Below are positions 10,661-22,255 of a stretch of DNA of 64,000 nucleotides, one piece after another. Origin of the DNA: Manis javanica (taxonomy: Eukaryota; Chordata; Mammalia; Pholidota; Manidae); the NCBI RefSeq assembly GCF_040802235.1, contig NC_133167.1, positions 10,842,501 through 10,906,500 of the forward strand. The letters are read 5' to 3'. Within the stretch, counting starts at the first letter, position 1, and each line of letters opens with the position of its first letter. The notes beneath the pieces are model-generated. The model did not search any database. It saw only the letters and a list, made by a program, of their open reading frames with translations, and had not been told where the DNA came from. Both the position numbers and the translations under genes were made by a program.

Positions 10661-11290
10661 CCTTGGGTACACATGAGCTTCCCTCCACTTTAATCATAAT
10701 TTTCAGCATAATGAAATGTACAGGGCCATTGGGTACAATCAATGTGCCAGTACACTGGGATCTTAGAGACCCAAAGAAGTTCAGCTATTTTCCAAAAGTC
10801 CTATTTTATACCCAAGAAGGGGTTAGGGAACAGATTAGATTTTTATCCGTAACAGCTGCTGGTACTACGACTTTGTGTTCAATGTGCACCGCTATTTGGA
10901 GTAGGCCATGTCTGCCTGAGTTCGTGCAGGTATGGAGGTAAAACATGGGTTATGCTCTTCTACTCTTGTACCACTCACTCTTCCAAATGTTACATCCAGT
11001 CGCTACACAGGAGCATGGACAGGAAGCCCCATCGGCTGGGATCCTATGGGACTTCAGCGGGGTCTGCAAGGCCCATGTGAGGCTCTGAGCTTGGCGGCTT
11101 TCTGCTCCTCAACTGGGAGCCCCACCGATGACAGCGGCCAGTGAATTGATTCCCTCTCAGTCTTCTTGGCGTAAGCCTTTGGATTTAACGGGGGGTGCCT
11201 CTCACCTGTGGTGCCAGGGATGCTATAAATGGAGGAGGGGTGAGTAGATCTTATCACTGATACTGTGAGTGATCCAGATGATGTCAGGAG
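10660..11290. other. Unassigned
   Basis: The 148-codon open frame at 10495-10941 starts inside the LTR and runs into this stretch, so its N-terminal half is repeat-derived. The remainder shows no motif I recognise. The stretch near 11100-11160 has modest GC. No gene called. Confidence 0.4.
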
Positions 11291-11520
11291 AACCTGGCTT
11301 AAAATTTAAGGGCTCAGGCTGTGCAGTTAGACTGTCTGATCTGATTCTGGTCTGCATGACCCTGGGCAAGTCGGGAAACCTTTGGGAGCCTTGGTATCCT
11401 TACCTGTAAAATGGGGGAACAATTGCAAATCTTAGCTTCAGGGTTATTGCCAAGATCGAATGATATAATCTGAGTTCAGCTCTTAGCACAGGGCCTGGCA
11501 TCTGGAAACACTCAACCCAT
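11290..11520 (+). repeat. MIR SINE
   Basis: Sense MIR in order: 'ctgtgcagttagactgtctg', 'gcatgaccctgggcaagtc', 'ttggtatccttacctgtaaa', 'atgggggaacaattgcaaat', 'ctcttagcacagggcctggc', 'tggaaacactcaac'. Nearly full length. Confidence 0.9.
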
Positions 11521-12240
11521 GGACACACTTGTAAATAACGTATCCAGCCACAGGGGCTCCCAGGACATGGATTTGCTGTTGATGCACCACAGTCATGACG
11601 GATCTATCTGTATGGGGAAAATGTGCTGCACCCCAAGTCCTATCTTTAGTCATATTTGTGGATACTCTAGACAGGAGTCAGTGCTCTGAGGAAGACAAAG
11701 ATGTATAAAATACAGAACGCAGCATCGGAAAGAGCAAAATAGAGAAGTTCTCATAAATGCCATAGGACTAGGGCAGCTAGATCACACTGCAGGAATCCAG
11801 AGCAAGATAGAGGACTGTTTCCTAGAGAACATGGTGCTCTGGTGATTTGTAAATCTCTGCACATTGCTCTCTCTCAGTTCTCTGAATTTGTTCCTATTGA
11901 TGACTATTCGGTGTCCATTTACAGTTAAGGGTGTGCATGAAAATAGGGCAGGAAGCTGTGTCTGCATGGGCAGTGCTTGATGACGTGAGGGCCTCACAGG
12001 AGGGTGCTCAGTAGGAGCACCAGCCTGGGCAGTTGGCTTCTGCAGAGAAATCTCTTCCAGTCTCTTGTCCATCTGTGCTGGGAAGGCGGAGCTCTAAATC
12101 TGGGAAGTGAGCGGTAGAGCTAAGTGGCAAAGCAGGCAAATAGTGCCTGACTTTTCAACATGTGTATTTCACTTGGCCATCCTATATCCAGGAGAGCCTT
12201 ACTTCATAAGCCCCCAGGGTGACCTTGCCAGATCGGCGAG
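11520..12240. other. Unassigned
   Basis: No repeat or gene recognised. The minus-strand 96-codon frame at 11782-12072 has no identifiable domain. Confidence 0.4.
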
Positions 12241-12242
12241 AC

Positions 12243-12690
12243 TGTGCCAGTGTCCCAGGGCTACCATATAGCAAGTACAAACGGGGCAGCTTAGAACAAC
12301 AGAGATATATTTTCTTACAACTCAGGAGGCCCGAAATCCTAAATCAAGATCTTGGCAGGGTTGGTTCCTTCCAGAAACTGTCAAGAGAATATTCCACGCC
12401 TCTCCCTTGGCTTCTGCTGGCCATTGGCGACCCTTGACGTTCCTTGACTTGTGGCAGCATCCTCTCCATTCTCTGCCTCGGTGGTGACACAGCCTTCTCC
12501 CCTGTGCCTCTGTCACCTCCTTTCTGTCTCTTATAAGGACTGTCCTTATTGGATTTAGGGCCCAACCTAATTCAGAATGGCCTCATTTTGAAATCCTTAC
12601 CTTCCTTACATCTATGAAGATCATTCCAAATAAGGTCACATTCTGTGTTTTTCTTTTGGGGGACACAGTTCAAGCCAAGGCAGTGACCAT
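12243..12690 (-). repeat. MLT1-type MaLR LTR, antisense
   Basis: Near-full antisense MLT1 order: 'tgtcccagggctaccatata', 'gcagcttagaacaacagag', 'atcaagatcttggcagggtt', 'ggttccttccagaaactgtc', 'cttggcttctgctggccatt', 'ttccttgacttgtggcagca', 'tctcttataaggactgtcct', 'attggatttagggcccaacc', 'ccaaataaggtcacattctg' and a 'gggggacacagttcaagcc' end. It is a solitary LTR. Several overlapping open frames here are by-products. Confidence 0.9.
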
Positions 12691-13370
12691 ATACTTTTTT
12701 TGCCCAAACCAAGACACTTTAGGATTGACAAATGTAAAAATGGACAGAATGCCAGTCAAGTGCCCTTGCTTGGTGCCAGTGAGGTGGCTGTATGACCACC
12801 GTCTAGATAACCACCCGCAATGTTCTCCTGGGAGAAGCAGCTGTCAGGCCATGTGGCTTAGAAGAGGGAATGTGAGGATTGAACTGGTCTTAAAAACAAC
12901 TTCTGAGCTTTTCCAATATTGTTTGGAAAAAATTCGTTTGCTCTTTGTTAAGTCCTCTCCTTCAGAGACACTGAAGTTGAAACTTAAGTCACCTGTCTAT
13001 CTGCTTTTCCTCTTCCAAAGTTTCTGACATTCTCTTCCACTAGTCTCTCCTCTCTTTTATTAACCTTTTACTGTCACTTTAGTGGGAAAATAACAGTGAA
13101 GGGAAGAGTGCTTCAAGAGTTGGGAAGGAGTGGAGATAAGTGTGTTCTTTGTCTGCTTTTGAGTAAAAGGGTGTGTGCAATAAAAATTGCAGTTTGGTTT
13201 TATTTACACAGTAAAACACAAGTGAATAAGGTAAGGGAAACACCAATAATTTAAAAAATTGCAATTGGAACTATGATTGATACTTAAGTTGAAATATCAG
13301 TCCAACAGATATTTGCTTTTGCAGTGCTTTTTGCGGTGATCCTGTGATATTTAATGGTAGTGATGATGTG
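12690..13370. other. Unassigned
   Basis: The 137-codon plus-strand frame at 12614-13027 begins in the LTR and continues here. I recognise no domain. No splice-site pair flanks it. Confidence 0.4.
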
Positions 13371-13900
13371 GGGAGAATCAGCAGCCTCATGCGCTGATGG
13401 TGAAATACAAATCAGTTGAATTTTCTAGAGGACAATTTGACATCAAGTATCAAAAGCCTGAAAAATATACACAGCCATTCACCTAGTTTCACCTCTAGAA
13501 AATTAGCTTGAAGAAAAACAAAACAGAGATTTACTATAGAACTGTATATGAGGATACTACAAACTGTGTGCAGGTCGGACTCAGCTGAAATAAGAGTGTG
13601 CTAGTAGTTCCCTAAATAGAGGGCATCCATATGCTACCACTGCATGCACTGATTAAAAATCATGTTTTAAAAGAATATTTAATGATACTGCCCAATGATC
13701 AGGATATTATTTAAAATCTAAGAGGATGATTACAAAGCAGTATGTTCATAATGATCCCCAACTAATGGTCAAACAACTATCTACATGGCAAAAAAAAAAA
13801 TGACAGCTGGATGGATATAGGTCAGAATGTTAAAGAAGAGGACCTCTGAGTGATAAGATCACAGGTGGTGTTTATTTCTGTGTCTGTGTTAATCTGTAGC
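13370..13900 (+). repeat. Very old L1 3' region, decayed
   Basis: Weak but ordered similarity to the distal part of old L1/HAL1-type elements: 'gcgctgatggtgaaatacaa', 'tctagaggacaatttgacat', 'cacctctagaaaattagctt', 'gtatatgaggatactaca', 'ggatgattacaaagcagtat', then an A-run at 13790-13800 and 'ataagatcacaggtggtg'. Divergence is high, so the call is tentative. Confidence 0.5.
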
Positions 13901-16280
13901 CACATATTTAGCACAATGAACATGTATTAATATGTACTGCTGTTATATTAAGAAATAATAAGCAAACGTAAGTAGGAAAAATGAACATGATAGGAAAAAA
14001 TAATGTGAGTCCCTGCCCTTTCCCCTTCTCACATTGGTGCTTGCAGGGTAAAAGGTCAAGCTATTTAGGGAGTGGAATCTATACATACTCCCCAGGGACT
14101 GCAGGCCTCTTCCTGACACCTGTGTCCTGGGAATCAAATTCTTGGTGGCACTGGCTCCTAGACTGTCTGAACCCCCATAAAGTTTCTCTAAGCTTGGCTT
14201 GTTCACATGTCATTGTTGGGGATGAAAGAAATTACTTTTCTTCTAGCTACCCATTTAGAACAGAATTTAAACAGTCTTTTGTCTTTCGCATTGCTTTCTG
14301 TTCGTTCTGTAGGGACCCTTTCTGCAAGCCACCTTGTGGGAGGACAGCAATAAGCTGTGGCTGCTTACTGCTCAACTATGGCAGGTCTTATACCCACTGC
14401 AGCTGTTGAACCTTTCATTCTTTGCTTTCATGTAGTCATCAGCTTATCCTGAAAGCCAATCTTTTGGTTAAAGGATTTGAAGCATTTTTTTTCCTTGAAA
14501 GATGTTGATTGATCAGTTCCATATATTTGAGAAAAATTGAACACCCAACACTCCTTCCTCCCCTTGTCCTGTCTCCCCCAAATCCACTAACCAGAGCTGA
14601 GATGCTGTAATTTCTGATCTTTATAACATTGTTCCTGTTACTTACTTTCACATACCTTGTGCTTTTGAGGCACCCTCCTTCTGCTCAGCTGAGTTCTTTT
14701 TCAGCATAATCTCTGTGTGTATCTCTGTGCGTGCAAGACTCGCAGACATAGGAAAGTGACAGTTGAGCAACTGGATGTGTTTGCACACACTTGATAATAT
14801 GTTTGGGATGAAAAATATATGACTCTCTATTTAGGTTACTCCATGAACATTGACCTTTTGCTTAGGTTACATTAGATTCTGAAACACAAATGAGGACACT
14901 TAGTCTGATACAGTACTTTTTTTCTACCATTTAAATATCTGTGCAGTCCAAGTCATACAAAGGGATAAAAATGAAAAATTGTTTAATTCAGAAGGTACCG
15001 GTGTTGATAATTTAAAAAATTCTATGACATCAGTGCTGTTTTAAGAAATCTTTAGCCCTTGGCCTCTATTGCTTTGTTGGATGTGTGTGTGTATGTGTGT
15101 GTGTGTGTATTATGCTCACAGATTTACAATCTACTTTGCATACAAGTTACATGATATAAATGATTCCATGCATATGAGAATATGTAATACTCAAAATGCA
15201 GTTTACATTGACCTATCAACTCATTAACTGATTGGCCCCAAACACATTTAACACAGAGTAGCAATCATTCATAGCAGGTTACTGCTTGTTCTTCTCAGTT
15301 TCCAGATGAAGGAATGCGAAAAAGGGCTTTGTAGATTGGGAAACGTGTACTTTGAAAAAGCAATGTTACTTATAAAGAACACAGAGTAGGAGCTTTTAGA
15401 ACAAGAATTCCAGATTCCTGTGGCTCAGGTGGGTGAGTAGCTCACTGTCCTATTACTCCAGGTGTTTATCTGATGATAAAGGTTGTTTTCTGGAAATAAA
15501 TTTTTAAATTTTGAGATGTAGACCTGCATAAAGAAAATAACAGTAAGCCAAAATTTCAATACTGAGAGACAACTTCTATTAAGATTTTGACTTCTAAAAT
15601 AATTTTCTGTGGTTATGGACTATATAAAGATCATGCTGAGTATATAATTTTATATCCTGCTTTTTTTTCACTTAACTTCTATGTTAAGCGTTTCTCTAGG
15701 TAACTAAAAACTCTTAAAAACATAGTTTTTTAATCATGCATATTCCACCATGGCAGAGATCTTTGTTCTGCTAATCAATGTCCATCACGCACTTAGGATA
15801 GTGCTTGGAAATAGTGGGCACTTAATAGACAGTTACTGAATGGGTCTATTTATTATGAATGTACTCTAATTTACTTATTTTCTCATTAGTCATGGATGAT
15901 TTTTTCTTTCACAAATTACATTGCTATGAATGCTCTTGGGCATATTTATAAATAACCTACCTTGAGAGTTACTTCCTAAAATTCAATAATCTAAAAGCAT
16001 AAGTGTCAAGTCAAACACACCAACATTTTTATGGCCCATGATGCAAACTGTTTTCCAGTTATGGTGCTTAACATCAAGAAGATTAGCACAGATTATAGAG
16101 GAAAGTAATCATTATGGGCAGAACACAGATAACCAGTGAATAGGCTAATAATTAAACCATGGCTTTCCTGAAATAATTTAACCAAGAGAGCTTACCAGTC
16201 AGAGGTAATAGGGAACAGTTAAATCAGTATGTCTAAATGTTGACTACATAGAAGTTAACACTAGGAGGACTTCTTGTTTA
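13900..16280. other. Unassigned, mostly unique DNA with minor simple repeats
   Basis: No gene recognised. The 142-codon plus frame at 13981-14409 is Ser/Cys/Leu-rich, with no recognisable domain and no splice support. It holds a (TG)n-rich tract at 15081-15110 and a short L2/MIR-like tail near 15785-15845 ('tagtgggcacttaatagaca', 'gttactgaatgggt'). Confidence 0.4.
15081..15110. repeat. Imperfect (TG)n microsatellite
   Basis: TG repeats of about 30 bp interrupted by one TA step (gtgtgtgtgtatgtgtgtgt). Confidence 0.9.
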
Positions 16281-16284
16281 TTTA

Positions 16285-16470
16285 ATAATTGTGTATTGAG
16301 TGTTAGTAATGAATCATGTGCTAAGCCCTGGGGAACCTGTGAAGAGGACAGTCTCTGCCTTTGTGGGGCTTATGGTTGCTTGTGGGAGACTGAGGCCTGT
16401 GAAGATACACTCCCTCTGGGAGTGTTGAGTCTGAGGGAGACGTTAGAGTTCATTTATTTGGGAAACTTGG
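16285..16470 (-). repeat. L2 LINE, antisense 3' end
   Basis: The antisense L2 tail pattern is visible: 'gtgtattgagtgttagtaat', 'catgtgctaagccctgggga', 'gaggacagtctctgcctttg', 'tggggcttatggtt'. It is followed by a weaker purine-rich stretch. Confidence 0.7.
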
Positions 16471-16639
16471 GGAAACTACATGTAATGTACTTGTTTCTCA
16501 ACACATGGTGTTTCTTCTCTCAGAAAGGAATATTCAACGTCCTTAGATAGAGTCTGGAGAGAGATGAGACCGAAAGCAAACTGTGTATGAACTCAACTGA
16601 AGCATTAGTGACAAAGGTCTGAATAGACTAAATAGAAAG

Positions 16640-16760
16640 CTCCAGCAGAGGTCTTGGGTTCACCATTTAACTTCACAAAGTCTTGGTTTTTCACCTGCAA
16701 AATAAAGAATTATAATTCCAAACCCTGCTGAGCCTTCTTTGAAATGAAAAGTTTAGGGGT
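16640..16760 (+). repeat. MIR fragment
   Basis: Partial sense MIR: 'cttgggttcaccatttaact', 'tcttggtttttcacctgcaa', 'aataaagaattataattcca'. Short and diverged. Confidence 0.6.
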
Positions 16761-17090
16761 GTCTGACAACCAGGTTAGAGGTGATCTCTAGTCTACCCCA
16801 TAATATTCATTGCCCTTTAAAAGCAAAACTTTGTGTTTGTAGAGAAACAGAAGACTTAGGACACTGCCTGAGGTCACTCATGATTAGATTCTTCAAAAAA
16901 ATGTTCTTCATAATAAAAATTGGCTAAATCAAGCCCCCATCCATCTTGTGCCTCCTCATCTGGACACCACATCTTCTCTCCCTGGTGTCTTGGCCATCCT
17001 GAGACCCCAGGGCATAACCACCATCTAGGAGTCCAACGTTGATTCCTTGGTTTAAATCATGCCTTAGGATGATAGGATTCATATTGGTGC
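16760..17090. other. Unassigned
   Basis: No feature recognised. Confidence 0.4.
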
Positions 17091-17093
17091 AGA

Positions 17094-17300
17094 GATGTTG
17101 AGTGCCTTCTTTTTTTTAATGCCCCTTAATCCCCTTCTCCCTCCCTCCCCACTCACCCTCCCCACCTCCTCCCCTTTGGTAACCACTAGTCCCTTCTTGG
17201 AGTCTGTGAGTCTGCTGCTGTTACGTTCCTTCAGTTTTGCTTTTGAGCACATACTTATAGTTTGTTTGTTTTATGTTTATTTCTCAGTGTGGGATCCTGG
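17094..17300 (-). repeat. L1 3' UTR-like fragment, antisense
   Basis: The C-rich run at 17120-17170 followed by 'tttggtaaccactagtccct' and 'gagtctgtgagtctgctgct' is the reverse of the G-rich 3' UTR of mammalian L1s (counterpart: a 'gttaccaaagggg' G-rich tract). The 69-codon frame here is a by-product. Confidence 0.6.
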
Positions 17301-18180
17301 GTGATATTCCCCCCAGGTCCTGCCCTAGATGAACACTTGTTGGATGGGGCTGAGGTTGGCAGGTGTGCTCTTACCTGGCATGCCTGTGGGTGCTGATGCT
17401 CAGTTGCTGAAGGAACAGTCCTGAGAGGCAGCATCTGGGCAGAAACTGAAAATAAAATCAGATAAAACCATCCAGCTAGTTCGTCGATCTGAAGGACTCA
17501 GGCAGAGAAAAAGAGTCCAGTCGGAGGGAAGGAAACCAGATGAATTGAGGTTAGAGTAGGATGGAGATGGAGCCCAGCTGTGAGAGTAGTTAGAGCCGCT
17601 TTTCATAGGCACCTTGTCACCTCCGGAGATGGTATGGGATTGCAATTAAGAACAACTGGACCTGGCCAACTATGAAAAGGCTAGAACAATACCAGCTCTA
17701 TCAGGATCCTGGCTGGCTGGAAGCCAGAAGCAGATTGCACTGAAACTGTCACACCAACTCAGGGCCAAGGGGCACATGGCAAGGACCCTGAGTCATCTGT
17801 GCTCTCTGGACACTTCCAGAGACGCTGCGGAATGCTTGCGGTTGGGTATTAAGTGATACCGAAAGACTTTCTTTGGCCTGTTGTACCAACTACAATTACA
17901 ATATATTTTATGTGATTGGAATAAACTTCCTTATGAGGCTTGGTTGCCCTGGACTCTATCAACAGGGGAGTTGATGTCAGCCTGCCTCAGGTGCAGAGCG
18001 GCTCTGGATAGAAGATGAGGTGGCAGGGGCAGGATTTCTCGGCCTCGCGGAGCGGGAAAGGTTCTAAGGGTCAATCATGGGGAGAACCAAAGATGACTTA
18101 AAGAGAAAGAAAAGGTCTCTTCCATGAGGTGTGGATCATTGTTAAGAAAAATTTGTCATTTCTCACATGCCTTCCCCTAG
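17300..18180. other. Unassigned
   Basis: No gene or repeat recognised. An 81-codon minus frame at 17400-17645 is chance-length. The end of this stretch (about 18000-18070) contains several CpGs. Confidence 0.4.
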
Positions 18181-18500
18181 CTTAAAGCTGGCAAGGAAAT
18201 GACGTTTCCACGCAGCCCCGATCGCACCCAAGAGGCAGGGCGCTCTCTCGTTGGTCATTGGCGTGTTGGGCTGACTTGAATTTTACTCTTTCCTCGTGTT
18301 AATAACTCTAGGGCTAAATTAGCACTGTGTGTGCTAGTTTAAAATTTTCCTTTGGGAACCTGCAGCATCTCATCTTGTACGAACTGTTCCTCCTTTATTG
18401 AACAGTAGCAAACGTGCAACCCAGTTTTAAATCCTATTTGGCAAGTTCTCCACGACGCCGACAGAAAGGCCAAAAGAGGAGATGGGGCGGCTTTTCTTGG
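18180..18500. promoter_or_regulatory. Possible conserved noncoding/regulatory element
   Basis: A non-repetitive segment with locally retained CpGs in otherwise CpG-poor DNA. It has a CCAAT motif on the minus strand (attggt-type text at 18250-18262, 'cgttggtcattggcg') and AT-rich homeobox-like motifs ('aataactctagggctaaatt', 'gtgctagtttaaaattttcc'). That mix resembles many mammalian enhancers. It is inference only: I cannot see conservation from a single sequence, and no transcription start is apparent. Confidence 0.2.
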
Positions 18501-18654
18501 CTTTTTATCAGAAGTTTGATTCTTTATTTCAAAAGAAGTTTGGCAAGTGTTTACATTAAAAGTAAATATGTGTACACAAACATTATTTGATTCAAATTAG
18601 GGAAAGCTCTGCGTTGAATTTAGATGAGATGAATTGCTTCCGTGGATGAAGATT

Positions 18655-18800
18655 TATTCAATAATTCAACAAACATTTATTGATTTCTCACTGTTGTCCC
18701 GGAGTTGTGTTAAACACTATGAGGTTGGTCTTGATGAATGAGACAATATCTGCCTTCAAATCACTTCAAATCCTGAGAGAGACATTTAACAAAAGATTAA
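18655..18800 (-). repeat. L2 LINE, antisense 3' end
   Basis: Begins with the antisense L2 terminus 'attcaacaaacatttattga', then 'gagttgtgttaaacactatg' and 'gagacaatatctgccttcaa', matching the 'gtgctaggcactggggatac ... acaagatccctgcc' layout. Confidence 0.8.
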
Positions 18801-18989
18801 TGGCACATTGTGATTATATTTAGGTATGAGTAAGCAGAGAGGCTGTGAAACCATTTCAGGAAATATAAAGGTGAGAAGATCCCCCACTGAGATGCCCAAG
18901 ACCCCTACAACTGCCTATGTGGATTCTTATTTCTTTGAGTATCTCAGATGCTCTCTATTTTGTTACAAGGTTTGATACCCCGTTCTCTT

Positions 18990-19310
18990 CAGGGCATTCC
19001 TCAAATATCACCTTCCTGCTGAAGTCTTCCCGGATCACCCTACTGAAAATTGTACCTTTTGCCTGAACCCACTGCCCCAACCCCCTGCCCCAGTATTCTT
19101 CACTCTTCTCTGATGCTCTTTCTTTTTCTCTAGCAGCTGTTGCCATCTGGTGTAATATATAGTTTATTTATTTATTTATTATTATTGTTAATCATCTATC
19201 TCCCTCTTTACTGGAAATGTAAGCTCCATTCTTAAATAGTTGTATCTCAGCACCTAGAATAGTGGTTTTCATAACAGCGGTGCTCGGTGTATATTTGTTG
19301 AACAAAAACA
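18990..19310 (+). repeat. L2 LINE, 3' end
   Basis: Sense L2 3' region in order: 'gggcattcctcaaatatcac', 'gaagtcttcccggatcaccc', 'tactgaaaattgtacctttt', a TTTA-rich run at 19158-19190, 'ggaaatgtaagctccattct', 'cagcacctagaatagtggtt', 'gtgtatatttgttgaac'. Well preserved for L2. The upstream 18655-18800 piece is the opposite orientation, so these are separate insertions. Confidence 0.9.
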
Positions 19311-19434
19311 TGGATCAGGAGTTAAGGATAAATCTAATGGCCTATGCAGTTTACTTTTATTCTTCAGTAGCTAAACACTTTTAAGGAGAAATATTAGATA
19401 GAAGGTGGATGGAAAAAGAGTTATCTTGCAATTA

Positions 19435-19560
19435 AGGAATTAATTACTATTTATTGAGTGTCCATCACATACTAGGCACAGTGTTGGATTGTATGGTCAA
19501 TACAATGAAGCTCAAGAGAGATCTTTGCCTTCAAATATTTTACAGTTTAATTAGTGAAGG
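19435..19560 (-). repeat. L2 LINE, antisense 3' end
   Basis: 'attactatttattgagtgtc' then 'catcacatactaggcacagt' and 'gagatctttgccttcaaata' follow the antisense L2 tail. Confidence 0.75.
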
Positions 19561-20112
19561 ACATATGAAACAATGCATGAAGATAACAACACACAGGAAA
19601 ATAATATGACGTGTCTCAAGCAGGACAAGAGAAGAAGCTGAAGAAATACCTAAGGACCATCGGCTCTTGGCTGTGGGTCGGCTCATTGGTCAGGAGGAAC
19701 TGCCTGGAAAATGTAGGACTTGCACTTGGGGGCAGGATTTGGAGAGAAATGAAAGAAAAGAAACGAAATCTCTGGGGCAGGGGTGGTGGTGGTAAAGAAT
19801 GTACGTTGCAGGGCACATCACTTACGGGAAAGCATGTGCCAAGCCATGGCACTGGGAGGTAGCACAGCGTGACACAGTCCTTGGATATTTGGATCCGTAG
19901 AAATCTCCTTTAGAGAAGTTACCATGGGAATCAATAAACTTGTTTCAATAACCCTCCGTTTGTTTCAGCCTCTGTGAAATGCCCTGTTGGAAATGATCTT
20001 CAGAGACTGTGACTTGTGCTTTTTGAACTTTCTCACTGGGGGCATCCTTCATTACTGGAGAACATATTTAATATCTTGAGAAAAGCTAAGATTAGTTCGG
20101 GGTCAAGCAAGG
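19560..20112. other. Unassigned
   Basis: The opposing open frames at 19611-19862 (plus, Gly/Arg/Lys-rich) and 19616-19852 (minus, Pro/Ser-rich) arise from a purine-rich strand. No gene recognised. Confidence 0.4.
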
Positions 20113-20474
20113 TGCTACAGACCGAATGTTTGTGTCCCCTGCCACTCCAATTTATATGTGAAGTCCTAATGCCTAAGGTGATGGTATTATGAGTTGGGGC
20201 CTTTGGGAGGTGATTGGGGCTCTCATGGGATTAATAATGGGATTAGTGCCCTTATAAAAGAGACCTCAGAGAGCTCCCTCACCCCTGCCATGTGAGGACA
20301 CAGCAAAACGATGGCTGTCTTGTGAATTAGGAGGTAAGCTCTACCAGACACCCAATCTGCTGGCACCTTGATTTTGGGCTTCTCAGCCTCCACAACTGTG
20401 AGAAAGAAATGTTCGTTGTTTATAAATCACCACCCTATGATATTTTGTTACAGCAGCCTGAATGAACTGAGACA
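20113..20474 (+). repeat. MaLR (MST/MLT1-type) solitary LTR
   Basis: Complete LTR order: TG start with 'gaccgaatgtttgtgtcccc', 'atgtgaagtcctaatgccta', 'ttggggcctttgggaggtga', 'ggattagtgcccttataaaa' (TATA-like), 'ccctgccatgtgaggacaca', 'tggcaccttgattttgggct', 'cagcctccacaactgtgaga', and 'gatattttgttacagcagcc' ending in GACA. About 360 bp, the usual length for this family. No internal region or second LTR, so it is a solo LTR. I saw no clear flanking target-site duplication. Confidence 0.92.
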
Positions 20475-21072
20475 CTGGATTAATAAAGTGACTAATCAAG
20501 CCAAGCAGTACTGTTGGGGCCTTGACTGAAGTGTGATTTTAAAGTAATGGGCTAGATTTCAGATGCGTCTTTTATGCTAGAGCTGAAGGCAGCTCTGAAG
20601 TTAGGGTTTAAAAATTCGTTGAGGAGAACTTTGTCTTTGTCACCTTCTAAGGTGATTGTTTTGAAAGCTGTTGCCCATTTGTATGAATAATTATTTACTC
20701 CCTAGTAAGTCACTATTCACAATGGTGAATATGGATTCCTTTCTAATTTCTCTGACTTTCTTCTATTATCCCTTTGCATATGGAAATGTTTTCTTTGCTT
20801 CTCTATTTATTGGAATTGAACTAATTAGCAGTTAGGGTGAGAAATGACCTTTTTGACTCAAGAATAACATAGTTTGGAAAAGAGCAAAAATTCAGCTTTT
20901 ATTTAATTATTAGATGAACACTATTGGTGGAGTCAAAAGAGGTAATTAACTTAGATTCTGTCCTTAATAAAAGAGAAAAATGAGGCAGTGGCTGCAAAAT
21001 GTGAACAAGAGATGTGGGGACACATGGTCACTCATTCCATTTTTTCTATTTCTTTACGGTCTTCCGTATCAG
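20475..21072. other. Unassigned
   Basis: No gene or repeat recognised. Ends with a polypyrimidine tract and CAG that could act as a splice acceptor (see the next entry). Confidence 0.4.
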
Positions 21073-21453
21073 CTATACTCTTCATACAGACTTTAGCTTC
21101 AGGCCTGAAACATTCAGATGACTGGCTAGCAACTTTCAGGATAATCATCTCTAAAGTTTGCCTTAGCTTTTCTGGGTGGATTGCATTTTCCTGTTTGTCA
21201 ATGTTGGATTTTTTTGGTGGTTGAGGGATTGTAATTACCAAACCACTTCTGTTTCGCATATAAATGGGGAGGCCAATAATCAGTTGAACATTTGGAATGC
21301 ATACAATTTGCTCATTTATATGAGCTTGTAGAAGACCTTGGTCGGACCAAGTGCTAAAGGATAACATTGAAAAGGCAGACCTGGTTACTGTGGCTTTGAA
21401 AATCATCCGCCTCCTTGTATCTACCCCAGGGTGGACCATCAGAGAGGGGACAG
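21073..21453 (+). other. Possible noncoding exon (splice-signal pair only)
   Basis: A pyrimidine-rich run (21037-21066) leads to a CAG acceptor at 21070-21072. A near-consensus donor CAG|GTAAGTG lies at 21451-21460, bounding 381 nt. All three plus-strand frames contain stops, so as a plus-strand exon it would be noncoding. On the opposite strand a 135-codon open frame (21032-21439) has a charged C-terminal part, but its length is within chance expectation and I recognise no domain. Lacking transcript evidence, this is a weak call. Confidence 0.15.
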
Positions 21454-22255
21454 GTAAGTGTAGGTATCAACTAGGCTAGAGTTTCATTAGCTGCTGACAA
21501 ATAGATCCTAAGTGCAAGGGATCACTTGGTAAGAACCAGCTTTGTTAAGAGGGACAAGGTCATGTATCAGGAATGGCAGTTCAATTGTCACCTGGGGTTT
21601 TAACCTCCACAAGACTTACAGCCTGTGAGGCATAATGGAAACCCCACTTCTACTGTCTCAGAATTCATATGGCATTAAAGTACAAAGGACCAGGGAGAAT
21701 AATTCATTTCCTCAAGTTCATATCTAATTAATCTACAATTTGTCATTGTTGCTTAATGTGGGTGAGACTTATCTCCATGACTAGATTGTGTGTTCCCTGG
21801 ATACAGTGCAAAATATTTGCACTTATACTGTCTCCACTTGGGTTGTCAGGTTTGGACTAATTGAAAACACACCATTAAATACCCACTGAGTTACTGTAGG
21901 GACTAACCATTTGTAATTATTATTGGGTCTCACAATATGTGTATCAATATAGAGAGTGCAGAAAATAAGGGGAGGAGGGGGAATAACGTGCGTACTCCTG
22001 CAGGCAAAATGACAAGAGACAAATTATTTTATGGCAGACTTCTCTACCTCTCCATCGCTCTCATAGCTGTATAGGTCATTTAGCTATGTGGTTTTAACTC
22101 TATTTGTAATTGCTGGCAGATCTGTAATTTTAAAGGCAATGTACTAACTGGTGTTTAAGCAGGGAAAAGAGAGCACTGTCGTGGTAGCAATGAAACGTAG
22201 GAACAGCAGGAAAACGTAAGCAAGTTGGCAGTTTGTAGATCATTATTGCCCTTGC
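21454..22255. other. Unassigned
   Basis: No gene or repeat recognised. Confidence 0.4.

Noticed and set aside
10495..10941. 148-codon plus-strand frame
   Set aside because: Begins inside an antisense LTR and has no recognisable domain. Its length is expected by chance across six frames of 64 kb.
12614..13027. 137-codon plus-strand frame
   Set aside because: Starts in the antisense MLT1-type LTR. No domain, no flanking splice sites.
13981..14409. 142-codon plus-strand frame
   Set aside because: No recognisable domain, no splice or promoter context, chance-length.
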